A DNA stretch of 64,000 nucleotides from Turicimonas muris (lineage in GTDB: Bacteria > Pseudomonadota > Gammaproteobacteria > Burkholderiales > Burkholderiaceae_F): positions 1 through 64,000 of the forward strand of contig NZ_NHMP01000002.1 in NCBI RefSeq assembly GCF_002221595.1, given 5' to 3'. The notes under the pieces are model-generated. The model saw nothing but the letters and a program-made list of their open reading frames with translations. It made no database searches and had not been told where the DNA came from. Below are positions 20,788 through 31,400 of this stretch, piece by piece. Made by a program: the position numbers and the translations under genes. Position 1 is the first letter of the stretch, and the number at the start of each line of letters is the position of its first letter.

Positions 20788-22521
20788 ATGCTTAATACTC
20801 AGAAAGACTATATCTCGAGCCTCTTCACAGAGGCCCTGAAAGAAATTGGTGCTCCAGAAACTGCAAGGGTTATCCTGGAGAAGCCGAAGCAAGCTGCTCA
20901 TGGCGATGTGGCCTGCACTGTGGCATTACAGTGCGCCAAAGCTATGAAGAAAGCACCTCGTGATATCGCCGCACAGCTTGTTGAAAAGATCAATGCACAG
21001 CCCGGTACCAAGACATTCTTTAAAAATATAGAAATTGCCGGTCCGGGCTTCATCAACATGACTTTGTCCGATCACGCAAAGCAGGAAGTCGTGAAGGTTG
21101 TTTTGGAAGAAGGAGCCAAATTCGGCTGTCTTCCAACCGACAAAGATAAAACTATTCTTATTGAGTTTGTTTCTGCGAATCCAACCGGTCCTCTTCACTT
21201 AGGTCACGCTCGCCAGGGTGCCCTCGGTGATGTGTTGACCAATTTGTTTAAGTCTCAAGGATGGGTTGTCAGCCGCGAGTTCTATTACAACGATGCTGGT
21301 GTTCAGATCCAGAAATTAACCGACAGCGTCCAGGCTCGAGCAAAAGAAATTTTGGGTAAAGATGTCAAATTCCCAGGAGACGGCTATCAAGGCGAATATA
21401 TTCGCGATATCGCCCAGAAATATCTGGATAAAGAAAGCTTCACTGCATTCGACGGTGAACCAATTCACAGCAGCGGTAATATCGACGATCTAGAAAACAT
21501 TCGTAAGTACGCTGTTGCTTATCTGAGAAACGAACAATACAACGATCTCCAAGCTTTCGGCGTCTCCTTTGATAACTATTTCTTAGAAAGCTCTTTATAT
21601 AGAGACGGGAGAGTTCAGAACGCGGTTGCAGCCATCGATAAAGCCGGCAAGCTTTACGAGAAAGACGGTGCACTGTGGTTTAAATCCACAGATTTCGGCG
21701 ATGATAAGGACCGTGTCGTAAAGAAGACTGACGGCACTTACACATATTTCGTTCCTGATGTGGCTTATCACCTCAACAAGTTTGAACGAGGATTCAAGAA
21801 AGCTTTGAACATTCAAGGCACAGACCACTTCGGTACAGTAGCACGTGTCCGTGCCGGCATTCAGGCGGCGGCCCCTGCTTTCAACTTTGAAGTTCCAAAA
21901 GATTTCCCTGCATATCTTCTTCATACGATGCTTCACGTCATCAAAGACGGTCAAGAAGTAAAGATGAGTAAGAGAGCCGGAACCTATGTAACTTTGCGTG
22001 ATCTGATAACCTGGATTGGAAAAGACGCTGCCCGTTTGTTCTTAGTTAACAGAAAGAGCGACGCAGAATTCAATCTGGATATCGATTTGGCCCAAAGTCA
22101 GTCTGATGAAAATCCGGTGTATTACCTTCAATACGCTCATGCCCGCATTTGCTCCATTTTTGCGCAAGCTGCGGAAAAAGGATTCAAGGTTCCGAGCGAA
22201 CAGCAGGCCTCAAGCTTCGATCTAAGCGTTTTAACAGCTCCTTCCGAGCTTGCTTTGATGAATTTGCTCTCTGACTACCCGAATGTTCTTGCCTCGTCCG
22301 CAAACGAACTTGCACCTCACAGCTTAGTTGCGTATTTGTCTGATCTGGCATCCAAGTTCCATTCTTTCTACAATTCTGAAAGAGTACTCGTTGAGGATGA
22401 GAAGACAAGAAACGCTCGTCTCGCTTTATTGTTGGCAGTCCAGCAAGTCTTCAAAAACGGCCTCGGAATCTTGGGAGTGTCAGCTCCGGAAAGATTGGAC
22501 AGAGCCGATAAGGAGCAATAG
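20788..22521 (+). CDS. argS: Arginyl-tRNA synthetase
   Basis: The 577-residue class I synthetase charges tRNA-Arg. The N-terminal domain is followed by the HIGH-type motif in SANPTGPLHLGHARQG near residue 128. A KMSKRAGTYVTLRDL segment carries the KMSKS-like loop, and the C-terminal DALR anticodon-binding domain follows. The length is normal. It starts 17 bases after folE2 with only a weak GAGAG upstream. The next gene starts 2 bases after its stop, so these are co-transcribed. Confidence 0.96.
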   Translation: MLNTQKDYISSLFTEALKEIGAPETARVILEKPKQAAHGDVACTVALQCAKAMKKAPRDIAAQLVEKINAQPGTKTFFKNIEIAGPGFINMTLSDHAKQEVVKVVLEEGAKFGCLPTDKDKTILIEFVSANPTGPLHLGHARQGALGDVLTNLFKSQGWVVSREFYYNDAGVQIQKLTDSVQARAKEILGKDVKFPGDGYQGEYIRDIAQKYLDKESFTAFDGEPIHSSGNIDDLENIRKYAVAYLRNEQYNDLQAFGVSFDNYFLESSLYRDGRVQNAVAAIDKAGKLYEKDGALWFKSTDFGDDKDRVVKKTDGTYTYFVPDVAYHLNKFERGFKKALNIQGTDHFGTVARVRAGIQAAAPAFNFEVPKDFPAYLLHTMLHVIKDGQEVKMSKRAGTYVTLRDLITWIGKDAARLFLVNRKSDAEFNLDIDLAQSQSDENPVYYLQYAHARICSIFAQAAEKGFKVPSEQQASSFDLSVLTAPSELALMNLLSDYPNVLASSANELAPHSLVAYLSDLASKFHSFYNSERVLVEDEKTRNARLALLLAVQQVFKNGLGILGVSAPERLDRADKEQ

Positions 22522-22523
22522 AA

Positions 22524-23075
22524 ATGGCAGGCAGATCCGGTTTTGGAACGTGGTTTTATGGATTTTTAGTCGGGGGTGTCGTAGGTGTTGGTGCCTGCGC
22601 AGCGGCTGCTCTTTTCATTACCAATGCACCGATTCCTTTTATCAATAAAGTGAACCAGGCCAGTGAGAAAATCAACCCTATCGCTAACGGTGCAATTCCG
22701 GATCCGAATGCTGCGCTTAACGGAACCGGAGACTCACCAGCCAACGCGCCCAAAAGCAAAGTTGTAACTGTAGAGCCTCAATATCCTAACTCTGCCGATA
22801 CCGCCAACACCAAAGAAGAGGTTAAGCAGCCGGCTGAAGAAACTTACCGTTATGTTGTCCAAGCAGGTGCTTTCAAAGGAGAAGCGGAAGCAGAAAACCT
22901 GAGAGCAGAGCTCGGCCTTCTCGGCTTTGAATCCCGCATCATTAAGAGAGTTGAAAACGGAACAACATGGTACAGAGTCCGTCTCGGACCTTACGGGACC
23001 AATCAAGAAGCCAATGATGTCAAAACCCGCTTAATGCAGAACTCGTTCCAGGCAACAGTAGGACGAGTGAAATAA
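22524..23075 (+). CDS. SPOR-domain (FtsN-like) membrane protein
   Basis: The 183-residue protein has one transmembrane helix near residues 10-32 and a Pro/Asn/Lys-rich linker. The C-terminal SPOR domain runs from about 108 to 180 (YVVQAGAF ... ENLRAELGLLGFES ... WYRVRLGPY). SPOR domains bind denuded septal peptidoglycan, so a cell-division role is likely. The argS-SPOR-dsbA order is typical of Burkholderiales. It starts 2 bases after argS. Confidence 0.88.
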   Translation: MAGRSGFGTWFYGFLVGGVVGVGACAAAALFITNAPIPFINKVNQASEKINPIANGAIPDPNAALNGTGDSPANAPKSKVVTVEPQYPNSADTANTKEEVKQPAEETYRYVVQAGAFKGEAEAENLRAELGLLGFESRIIKRVENGTTWYRVRLGPYGTNQEANDVKTRLMQNSFQATVGRVK

Positions 23076-23094
23076 ACATCTTCAGTAGTATCCG

Positions 23095-23128
23095 ATACGC
23101 AGTCTTTTGACTGCGTATTGTTATTTAA
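23095..23128 (+). terminator. Terminator after SPOR gene
   Basis: ATACGCAGTC (23095-23104) pairs perfectly with GACTGCGTAT (23109-23118) around a TTTT loop, followed by TGTTATTTAATTT. The T tract is interrupted, so readthrough to dsbA is possible. Confidence 0.7.
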
Positions 23129-23186
23129 TTTCTCCTTCAGTTCAATTTACTAGCATTTTTGAATATTTAATTTATTAGGTTTAACT

Positions 23187-23822
23187 ATGCTCAGACGTTC
23201 AATACTTGCTGCAGCTATCGCAGCTTTTATGCCTCTGACAGTTTTTGCATCTGCGGATAAACCAGTTGCCGGAACTGATTACGTTGCTTTAAAAACTCCG
23301 GTTCAAACTTCCAATCCAAAGAAAATCGAAGTTCTTACATTTTTTGCTTATACCTGTCCGCACTGCTACACCTATGAAAAATCAGTAGAGCCTTGGGCAG
23401 CCCAGCTTCCGAATGATGTTGTTTTCAAGAGAATCCCGGTGGCATGGTCTGATAAAACCAAGCACTTCACTCAGACCTATTACGCGCTTGAAGCACTCAA
23501 TAAGCTCGATCCGTACCACGACATGATGTTCAATGCCGTTATTAAAGAAGGCAGAGAAATGCCGGACCTTAACAGCGTTGCTGATTATTTAGCCTCCAAT
23601 GGGCTGAATAAGGAAGAGTTCTTAAAGGCCGCTAATTCTTTCTCCACAAGGATGAACACTGAAAAGGCCCGCAAAACATGGATGGCTTATGACATCGACG
23701 GCACTCCTTGCAATGCAGTCAACGGTAAATACATCACCGCTCCTCATATGGTCGGGACACGCGAGGGTGCAATCCAGGTGATGGATTTCCTGATCAATAA
23801 AGAAAGAGAAAATAACAAATAA
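23187..23822 (+). CDS. dsbA: Thiol:disulfide interchange protein DsbA
   Basis: The 211-residue periplasmic oxidoreductase has a signal peptide (about residues 1-22, ending FASA). The thioredoxin-like active site C57-P-H-C60 lies in TFFAYTCPHCYTYE, and a TP cis-proline motif is in DGTPCNAVNGKY. DsbA introduces disulfides into exported proteins and is reoxidised by DsbB. The extra cysteine right after the cis-proline is uncommon. It is flanked by terminators, so it is probably a monocistronic unit. Confidence 0.93.
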   Translation: MLRRSILAAAIAAFMPLTVFASADKPVAGTDYVALKTPVQTSNPKKIEVLTFFAYTCPHCYTYEKSVEPWAAQLPNDVVFKRIPVAWSDKTKHFTQTYYALEALNKLDPYHDMMFNAVIKEGREMPDLNSVADYLASNGLNKEEFLKAANSFSTRMNTEKARKTWMAYDIDGTPCNAVNGKYITAPHMVGTREGAIQVMDFLINKERENNK

Positions 23823-23839
23823 TTTTCTCTTCTGCGAAC

Positions 23840-23875
23840 AAGCTCCTTAATGTTCTACTTTAAGGGGCTTTTTTT
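23840..23875 (+). terminator. Terminator after dsbA
   Basis: AAGCTCCTTAA (23840-23850) pairs with TTAAGGGGCTT (23860-23870), followed by a run of T to 23875. Confidence 0.85.
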
Positions 23876-23961
23876 CCATTCGCAGCCTGCAGGAATCCCG
23901 ACTGCACGATTAAAATAATCTTTTTATTGCGGTTTTGTACGCTTTCACGGAAATTAAATAA

Positions 23962-24735
23962 ATGAACATTTTTCTCACAGGAGCTTCCAGCGGAATCGGG
24001 GAAGCGCTCGCAAAAGAATTTGCCGCTAAGGGCGCTACTCTCGGACTTGTTGCCAGAAGAAAAGAAAAACTCGATGAGATTATCTCCCGCCTTCCACACT
24101 CTCATTTGCATAAAGCCATTGTCTGCGATGTAACTGATAGAGAAAAACTGATTGAAGAAGCCCGTAAGTTCGATAAAGAATGCGGCGGCGTGGATGTGGC
24201 AATCGCCTGTGCAGGTGTCTCTATCGGAGTCAAAACACAATTCAAAGAGGACTTGGAAGTATTTGACCAAGTATTCGAAACCAATGTGTTATCCATGGCT
24301 TCCACTTTCCACGCTTTTGAAGCACCGATGATGGAAAGAAAAAGAGGAACGTTGGTTGGTATTGCCAGCGTAGCCGGCATCCGCGGCTTACCGGGGAGCG
24401 AAGCGTACTGCGCAAGCAAGTCAGCAGTCATCACTTACTGCGAAAGTCTGCGCGTGGAAATGAAAAAGCACGGCGTGGACGTCGTGACCATTTCTCCGGG
24501 ATTTGTGAAGACACCTTTAACCGCCAAAAATCCCTACAAGATGCCTTTCCTTCTGACACCAGAAGAATTTGCCAAAGAGGCTGTTAAAGCTATCTTTGAG
24601 AAAAAATCTTATGTGACGATTCCTTGGCAAATGGGCGTGCTCTCTAAAGTTCTGAGGATCATTCCAAACTGCTTGTTCGATAAGATTTTGGCTTCAAGAA
24701 AGCAGAAACCAAGAAAAACCTCAACACAGAACTAA
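23962..24735 (+). CDS. Short-chain dehydrogenase/reductase
   Basis: The 257-residue protein has the classical SDR features: nucleotide-binding TGASSGIGEALAKEF at residues 6-20, the structural motif CAGVS, and the catalytic Tyr and Lys in GSEAYCASKSAV. The dinucleotide loop LVARRKEKL suggests NADP(H). The substrate cannot be read from sequence. It sits downstream of dsbA, as in many Burkholderiales, and is followed by a short terminator shared with the convergent metC-like gene. Confidence 0.9.
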   Translation: MNIFLTGASSGIGEALAKEFAAKGATLGLVARRKEKLDEIISRLPHSHLHKAIVCDVTDREKLIEEARKFDKECGGVDVAIACAGVSIGVKTQFKEDLEVFDQVFETNVLSMASTFHAFEAPMMERKRGTLVGIASVAGIRGLPGSEAYCASKSAVITYCESLRVEMKKHGVDVVTISPGFVKTPLTAKNPYKMPFLLTPEEFAKEAVKAIFEKKSYVTIPWQMGVLSKVLRIIPNCLFDKILASRKQKPRKTSTQN

Positions 24736-24741
24736 CAAAAT

Positions 24742-24760
24742 GGCGCTTCTGGCGCCTTTT
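24742..24760 (+). terminator. Short terminator between SDR and metC-like gene
   Basis: GGCGC-TTCTG-GCGCC (24742-24756) is followed by TTTTCTTTC on the plus strand and ATTTTG on the minus strand. It can serve both convergent genes, more strongly the SDR. Confidence 0.65.
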
Positions 24761-24769
24761 CTTTCTTCG

Positions 24770-25960
24770 TTAAGGTGTTTCCTTTCGCAGTGCTTCAAAA
24801 CCTCTCTGAAGGTCTTTTATAAGGTCCTCTGAATCTTCCAGCCCGATAGACAACCGAAGCATCTTTTCAAAAGCGGTTGAGTCGTCTTTGCTTCGCTTTC
24901 CGTAACTTCGGATAAGCAAACTTTCATACCCGCCCCACGAATATCCAAGTCCAAAGAGTTTCAGATTGTCTAAGAAACTATCCAAAGCGGCATCAGGAAT
25001 GCTGTCTTTCAACTTGACAGCGAACAAAGCGGATGCGCCCGTGAAATCTCTTTTCCAAATCGGATAACCGGGATCTTTTTCGTGAGCAGGCCACAAAATC
25101 TTCTCGACCTCGGGCTGCTGTTCTAACCAATGAATAATTCTCTGCGCCGATTTGAACTGTGCCTCCATTCTGACTTTCATCGTCCGAATGCCGCGATGGG
25201 CCAAATAAATAGTGTCTGCCGGAACTAATTGTCCCATCGTAGTGCTGACGGCCTTTACCAAAAGCCACGCCTTGGCATTGCAGGTTGCCGTTGACATCAG
25301 CAAATCAGAATGGCCTCCTATATATTTCGTCACAGCATGTATGACAACATCGACACCGACTTTCAACGGCTGGAAATACATTGGGCTAGCCCAAGTGTTG
25401 TCGATCATGGTCCAGACGTTATGTTTTTGAGCAACACGAACAATCGCCGGGACATCCTGCATCTCAAAGGAGTGACTTCCAGGGCTCTCCATGTAAATCA
25501 AGCGCGTGTTCGAACGTATGAGCTCTTCGATTCCCTCACCTATCGTCGGAATATAAAACTCAACCTCAATTCCTAGTCCTCGTAGAATCGTTTCACAAAA
25601 CTGTCGTGTAGGTCCGTAGACGGAGTCTGTAACCAACACATGGTCGCCTGCCTTCACAAAAGCAAAAAAAGGAATCACGCAGCCGGCAAGTCCGGTGGAA
25701 TAGGCCCAAGTACCAACCCCGCCTTCCAGTTCGTTCATCAATTGATAGAAAGCATCGTGTGTAGGGCCACCCTCGGTCCCATAAGTCAGAACTTCCTCTC
25801 CGTTCATTTGACGGCGTGTCCTTTCTTTCATATCTGCGGAAGAATGATGCAAAACCGTAGAGCCATTAAACGGTGGAATATTGACAAAACCTTGGCTCAC
25901 GCCTGTGTTTCTACCAACATGAACCAGCTTAGTTGAAATACTTGAAGAAAAGTCACTCAT
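24770..25960 (-). CDS. metC: Cystathionine beta-lyase-like PLP enzyme
   Basis: The 396-residue protein belongs to the Cys/Met-metabolism PLP family. The PLP lysine is K212 in HAVTKYIGGHSD. The substrate-binding YGTEGGPTHDAF, the YSTGLAGC segment and the DNTWASP loop are also visible. MetC cleaves cystathionine to homocysteine, pyruvate and ammonia in methionine synthesis. The order of motifs fits MetC better than MetB or MetZ, though specificity is inferred. It is a single gene between two convergent or terminator-bounded neighbours. Confidence 0.88.
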   Translation of the reverse strand: MSDFSSSISTKLVHVGRNTGVSQGFVNIPPFNGSTVLHHSSADMKERTRRQMNGEEVLTYGTEGGPTHDAFYQLMNELEGGVGTWAYSTGLAGCVIPFFAFVKAGDHVLVTDSVYGPTRQFCETILRGLGIEVEFYIPTIGEGIEELIRSNTRLIYMESPGSHSFEMQDVPAIVRVAQKHNVWTMIDNTWASPMYFQPLKVGVDVVIHAVTKYIGGHSDLLMSTATCNAKAWLLVKAVSTTMGQLVPADTIYLAHRGIRTMKVRMEAQFKSAQRIIHWLEQQPEVEKILWPAHEKDPGYPIWKRDFTGASALFAVKLKDSIPDAALDSFLDNLKLFGLGYSWGGYESLLIRSYGKRSKDDSTAFEKMLRLSIGLEDSEDLIKDLQRGFEALRKETP

Positions 25961-26066
25961 ACTCGGCTCCCGTGTGTTCTTCGGCTAGGGCGAAAATTGT
26001 ATACCAGCCGTTATCCTTAAACAATCACCTTAGATTGGAGCGGAGTTATTTCGCGTCGGCCAAAAA

Positions 26067-26094
26067 GAAACCCGAGCGTCAAGGCCCGGGCTTC
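26067..26094 (-). terminator. Terminator of narKGHI
   Basis: On the minus strand GAAGCCCG (26094-26087) pairs with CGGGTTTC (26074-26067) and is followed by TTTTTGG. It lies just past the narI stop. Confidence 0.8.
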
Positions 26095-26111
26095 TCTTCT
26101 GAAACAACCTG

Positions 26112-26828
26112 TTACTTCATTGGTTTCCTATTAATGCGCATAATCTGATGCGGTCTGATAAGAAACAATGGCGTGAAGTATCCGCTCCAGATGTGAGCCA
26201 GTCTGGTAAAAGGAACGACCAAGAAAACCAACAAACCGATGAAGATATGCCATTTCTGAGGTTCAGGAACCTGCAGCATGTATGTCCAGGCGTTCGGGTC
26301 GAAAGTAAGTAAACCGTGAACCCAGGAGCGGAACAATACGATGGTTGCGCCGGAGTGGTCATACAGATAAGACTCAATGACGGAAGCGCATCCGAAGAGC
26401 AGTACAGCAATCAGGAGAATCAAAACCAGGTAGTCGCTTGGTCTTGATGCTGTTCTGACTCTGTCATTGAAACAACGGCGGAAGAACAGAATAAAGATGC
26501 CAAGGACTGCTACAACGGCAAAGGTGCCTCCTACAAAGACTTCAACCAACTGGTGAACGGCAGGAGTCATTCCCATCATGTCGAGGATTGCGCTCGGTGT
26601 AAAGAGGCCGAAGACGTGACCGAAGAACACGATGATGACACCGATGTGGAACAAATTTGCACCCCACATCAAGTCTTTTTTATCGATGAGTTCGCTGCTT
26701 TGGCTCTTCCAGGAAAACGGGCTAATCAGATACCTGGCAAAGCTGCCGAGAAGCAGGATTGCCAAGATCGCATAAGGCATCACTTGGAAGATCACGAAAT
26801 TTAAGGTTAGATAGAGATCATTCATCAT
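26112..26828 (-). CDS. narI: Respiratory nitrate reductase gamma subunit
   Basis: NarI is the membrane diheme cytochrome b that oxidises quinol and passes electrons to NarH. The 238-residue protein has five hydrophobic helices. Paired histidines stand in FHIGVIIVFFGHVFGL and in WHIFIGLLVFLVVPFTRLAH, the expected ligands of the two b hemes. Its ATG overlaps the narH stop by one base (TAATG), leaving no room for narJ, which usually lies here. A terminator follows. Confidence 0.95.
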   Translation of the reverse strand: MMNDLYLTLNFVIFQVMPYAILAILLLGSFARYLISPFSWKSQSSELIDKKDLMWGANLFHIGVIIVFFGHVFGLFTPSAILDMMGMTPAVHQLVEVFVGGTFAVVAVLGIFILFFRRCFNDRVRTASRPSDYLVLILLIAVLLFGCASVIESYLYDHSGATIVLFRSWVHGLLTFDPNAWTYMLQVPEPQKWHIFIGLLVFLVVPFTRLAHIWSGYFTPLFLIRPHQIMRINRKPMK

Positions 26829-28426
26829 TAGCCTCCCACCTTATCGGTACTGCGTTCATACTCTTCGAAAAGAGGGATGACCTTTCGGTTCATTGGACCG
26901 CCGAAGATAACCGACGCTCTGCGGCGCATATCAGCACCGCCGCCCAAGTTAATTCCTTGAGAACCCTGAGACAGCATACTTGCCATATGGTTGCGGTTGG
27001 CTGACGGCACGACAAAGCGATCTTTATAGTCGGCAATAGCAAAGAGGTTATGCATGTCGCAAACATCCTGCAATGTCAGTCCCAAAGAATCCAGAAGCTT
27101 AACGTCCGGACTATTCTTGAGCTCTTCAGGGAACACTTCACAAGTCAGGAACTGAGATATTCCGGCGCCGTTGCTGTAAGAACGAAGGATCTTTCTTTCA
27201 GCCAACAGGCGTCCTAGAGCATCCAGAACCGGTTTTGTATTGCCTGCGGTAAACAGATTTGCCAAGTACTGGACAGGAATACGCAGACTTTCTACATCCG
27301 GAAGATCGCCCTTCAAAGAAAGCTTACCGGCATCGACTGCCTGAGCAATCGGAGAAAGCGGCGGAACATACCAAACCATAGGCAGAGTTCTGAATTCCGG
27401 ATGCAGCGGAAGCGCTACGCCCCATTTGCAGATCATCTTGTAGATCGGAGATTTCTTCGCGGCCTCGATCCAGTCGTGAGAAATTCCGGCTTCAAGCGCC
27501 TGAGCCTCAACATTCGGATCGTTAGGATCCAAGAAAATGGACTTCTGGGCTGCGTAAAGATCTTCTTCGTTTGGTATAGAAGCGAGCTCTTTAACGCGGT
27601 CCGCATCGTAAAGCATTACGCCCATGTAACGAATACGCCCGACGCAGGTTTCAGCGCAAACGGTCGGCTGGCCGCTTTCTACACGCGGATAACAGAAAAT
27701 ACATTTTTCTGCTTTCCCGGTAGACCAGTTGTAATAAACCTTCTTGTACGGGCAGCCGGAGACGCACATTCTCCATCCGCGGCACTTGTTCTGGTCGACC
27801 AAGACAATGCCGTCTTCTTCACGCTTATAGATGGAACCGGACGGACAGCTGGCTACGCAGGCTGGGTTCAAGCAGTGTTCGCATAGACGCGGCAGATAGT
27901 ACAAGAAAGTGTTCTTGTACTGTGCGTAAATTTCGCGCTCTACGTTAGCTAAGTTGACGTCCGGGGTAGTCATCAGATCGGTACCGCCGAGGTTATCATC
28001 CCATGCAGCACTGTTAACAATCTTCTTCATCTTCTTTCCGGTCAGATAAGAGATTGGCTGTGCCGTCACAGAAGTCTTCATACGAGGAGCTTTCTGCAGG
28101 TTCTGATAATCGAAGGTATACGGCTCGTAGTACTCATCAATTCCCGGAAGCTTGCCGTTGGCAAAAATTCCGGCGAGTACGCCGAGTTTGCTGCCGCGGC
28201 GAAGGCGAAGAGTACCGTTTTTAAGTTCCCAGCCGCCCAGCCACTTCTTCTGGTTTTCCCATTGTTTCGGATAACCGATGCCCGGCTTTGTTTCAACGTT
28301 GTTGAACCAAACATATTCGGTGCCGGGGCGGTTAGTCCACACATTCTTACAGGTAACGGAACAAGTATGACAACCGATGCATTTATCGAGGTTTAATACC
28401 ATCCCTATTTGTGCACGGATTTTCAT
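26828..28426 (-). CDS. narH: Respiratory nitrate reductase beta subunit
   Basis: NarH holds one [3Fe-4S] and three [4Fe-4S] clusters linking NarI to NarG. The 532-residue protein shows four cysteine groups: CIGCHTCSVTCK near the N-terminus, CEHCLNPACVASCP, CRGWRMCVSGCP (with Trp in place of one Cys, the [3Fe-4S] mark) and CIFCYPR ... CAETCVGR. The start overlaps the narG stop (ATGA), with GGAGG inside narG, so the subunits are translationally coupled. Confidence 0.97.
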   Translation of the reverse strand: MKIRAQIGMVLNLDKCIGCHTCSVTCKNVWTNRPGTEYVWFNNVETKPGIGYPKQWENQKKWLGGWELKNGTLRLRRGSKLGVLAGIFANGKLPGIDEYYEPYTFDYQNLQKAPRMKTSVTAQPISYLTGKKMKKIVNSAAWDDNLGGTDLMTTPDVNLANVEREIYAQYKNTFLYYLPRLCEHCLNPACVASCPSGSIYKREEDGIVLVDQNKCRGWRMCVSGCPYKKVYYNWSTGKAEKCIFCYPRVESGQPTVCAETCVGRIRYMGVMLYDADRVKELASIPNEEDLYAAQKSIFLDPNDPNVEAQALEAGISHDWIEAAKKSPIYKMICKWGVALPLHPEFRTLPMVWYVPPLSPIAQAVDAGKLSLKGDLPDVESLRIPVQYLANLFTAGNTKPVLDALGRLLAERKILRSYSNGAGISQFLTCEVFPEELKNSPDVKLLDSLGLTLQDVCDMHNLFAIADYKDRFVVPSANRNHMASMLSQGSQGINLGGGADMRRRASVIFGGPMNRKVIPLFEEYERSTDKVGG

Positions 28427-31400
28427 AAATTACCTCCTTTGCTCGGAGCTTCTTCTTCCATCCAGTCGATATCATTCATCTTTCTCATCCACACGAAGTC
28501 ATCTCTGTTTGGAGCGATAGTTCCGTAATAATTGAAGGCATAAGAGAGGTGAGCGTAACCGCCGATCATATGAGTCGGATTGACGATAACTCTTGTCGGG
28601 GAGTTATGGTCGCCGCCTCTCATGTGGTTAATCTCAGATCCCGGTGTATTAACTGTCTTTTCAGTAGCGTGCTGCATGATGCACAGGCCTTCCGGCATTC
28701 TTGAAGAGACAATGGCTCTGGCAACAACTGAACCGTTGCAATTCCAGCATTCGATCCAATCGTTATCAACGATGCCGGCGTTAGCCGCATCGAGGTTGCT
28801 CATCCAAACTACTGGGCCTCCTCTGGACAGCGCAAGCATTCTTTCGTTGTCGTAATAAGTGGAGTGAATACCCCATTTCTGGTGGGCGGTCATAAAGTTC
28901 AACATGATGACTTTATTGCCGTTCGCCGCAATATCCTTATAACCCTCCAACGATCTCTGGAATGCAGGCGGACGATACTGAGCGAATTCCTGACCAAAAG
29001 CTCTCATCCAGCTATGGTCTTGATAGAACTGCTGTCGTCCTGTCAGAGTACGCCACGGAAGTTTAACAAACACGTTCTGCCAGAATGCGACATACGGAGT
29101 TTCCGGAGTAATTGTGCCAGACCAGTCCGGAGCAGTGAATGTCTTTACGGGACGATGAGCCAAATCGTCGAAGGTAATCTTGTCTTCGATATGACCTTCG
29201 GACATCCAGCGGCATTTAACACCGCATTGGTTTTCAACGAATGTCCAGCTGCGGTATGACAAAGCACCGTTAGTTTCCGGAGAAACTCTCATAATGAAGT
29301 TTGCTGCATTGATGTCGGTAAGCATCTTCGGACGGCCTTTGGCGACACCTTCGGTGACCGTACCGTTCAACTGTTTTAACTCTTCAATTTCCGGATCCAG
29401 GTTCCATTTGATGCCGCGATTGCCGCCTCCCTTTGTACTGAGCAAAGGTCCGACAGACGTGTACTTATCGTAAATAGTGCGGTAGTCTCTCGGAACTGCG
29501 TGAATCAACGGAGCCGTCTTGCCTGGAATCAAATCGCATTCGCCCTTATACCAGGCCTTAACATCCAAAGCTTGACCCAATTCATGAGGAGAATCGTGAC
29601 CGAGCGGCGTCATAACCATGTCAACGACGTTGCCGAATTTATCCGGATACATCGCGGCGATTTCAGAAAGTTTTTTGGCGATATCCTTATAAGTATCCCA
29701 GTCGCAGCGGCCTTCCCAAGAACATTGAACGGCTTTAACGAACGGATGGATGAAACTGTGCATATCCGTTGTGTTGATATCGTTCTTTTCGTAGAAAGTA
29801 GCTGTCGGAAGAATGATGTCGGAGTAAATGGACGTTGTACTCATACGGAAGTCCATATTGACCAACAGATCCAATTTACCTGTGACAGGGGGACGCCATT
29901 TAACCATCTGCGGAAGCAGCGTGCCGTCCTTTTCTGTTAATTCCCCGCCAAGAATACCGCTCTGAGTTCCCATTAAATGTCTAAGGAAGTATTCCTGACC
30001 TTTACCGGAAGAACCGAGCAGGTTCGAACGCCAAACAAATAAGTTTCTCGGCCAGTTTTCTTCAGCATCCAAATCTTGGCAGCTGAACTGAATCTTCTTG
30101 GTCTTGAGCTGATCGATCAAATACTGAGTTGGATCCTCGTTGGCCTTCTGAGCAAGCGAAGCAATTTTTGTTGGGTTGACGTTGAGCTGAGGAGCAGAAG
30201 GCAACCAGCCCATCATTTCGGACTTAACGTTATAGTCGACGTAAGTACCGTTATAAACTTTGGTATCTGCTAGAGGAGACAACATATCCGAAAGAGGAAT
30301 TCTTTCGTAACGCCACTGGTCGGTATGTTCATAGAAGTAGCTAGTCGCATTCATATGGCGGCTGGCGGGCTCCCAGTCTTTAGCAAAGGAGTATTCGGAC
30401 CATCCGGCTTCCGGACGAATCTTTTCCTGACCCACATAGTGGCACCAGCCTCCGCCGACGACACCGCAAGTACCGCACATCAACAGAAGATAAATAATCG
30501 TACGGTAAGTGTTATCGGTCTGGAACCACTGGTTAACGCCTGCGCCCATCAGAACGCAGGCACGGCCTTTGGTCTTAGAAGCAGCTTTTGCAAACTCACG
30601 AGCTACAGTGATTGCATATTCGGGTTCAACGCCGGTAATGACAGACTGCCATGCCGGTGTAAACGGCACGTTATCTTCGTAGCTGTGAGCAACTTCACCG
30701 CCCAAGCCTCTGTCGACGCCAAGGTAACTGCCGAACAAATCGAACACTGTAGCAACCAAGTATTCTTTTCCGTCAACTTTAATTGTCTTGGCAGGAACTT
30801 TTCTAACGATAACATCGGAAGTCTGTTCGTTCGGAGTGAACATCGGGCGTTCTCTTCCGCCGAAATACGGGAAGGAAACATCGACTACTTCCGGCGAATC
30901 CTTCAAGAAAGATAGCTGCGGCTTAATTTCTTTGCCGGTACGTCCGTCTACGGAGTTCAAATTCCATTTGCCGAGATCCTGTCCTTCTTTTTGACCCCAA
31001 CGGTAACCCATTGAGCCCTGCGGAACGGCCACATCTTTTGTCAGTTCGTCATAGACGACGGTCTTCCATTCCGGATTGTTTTCTCCGGCCGGAGCGCCGA
31101 TATCGCATTCACGAAGCAGACGTCCCGGAACATATCCGCCCTTCTCATTCTTGTCGAGCATGACAAGCATTGGGAAGTCGGTATAGTTTCTAACGTATTC
31201 GGTGAAGTACGGATCCGGATTTTCATAGTGGAACTCTTTGAAGATGACGTGAGCCATAGACAAAGCCAAAGCAGCATCGGTTGCCTGCTTCGGATGGATC
31301 CACATATCGGCGTCTTTCGTTACTTCCACATAATCCGGGCAGACATTTACAACCTTGGTACCGTTATAACGGGCTTCAATCAGGAAGTGTGCGTCCGGAG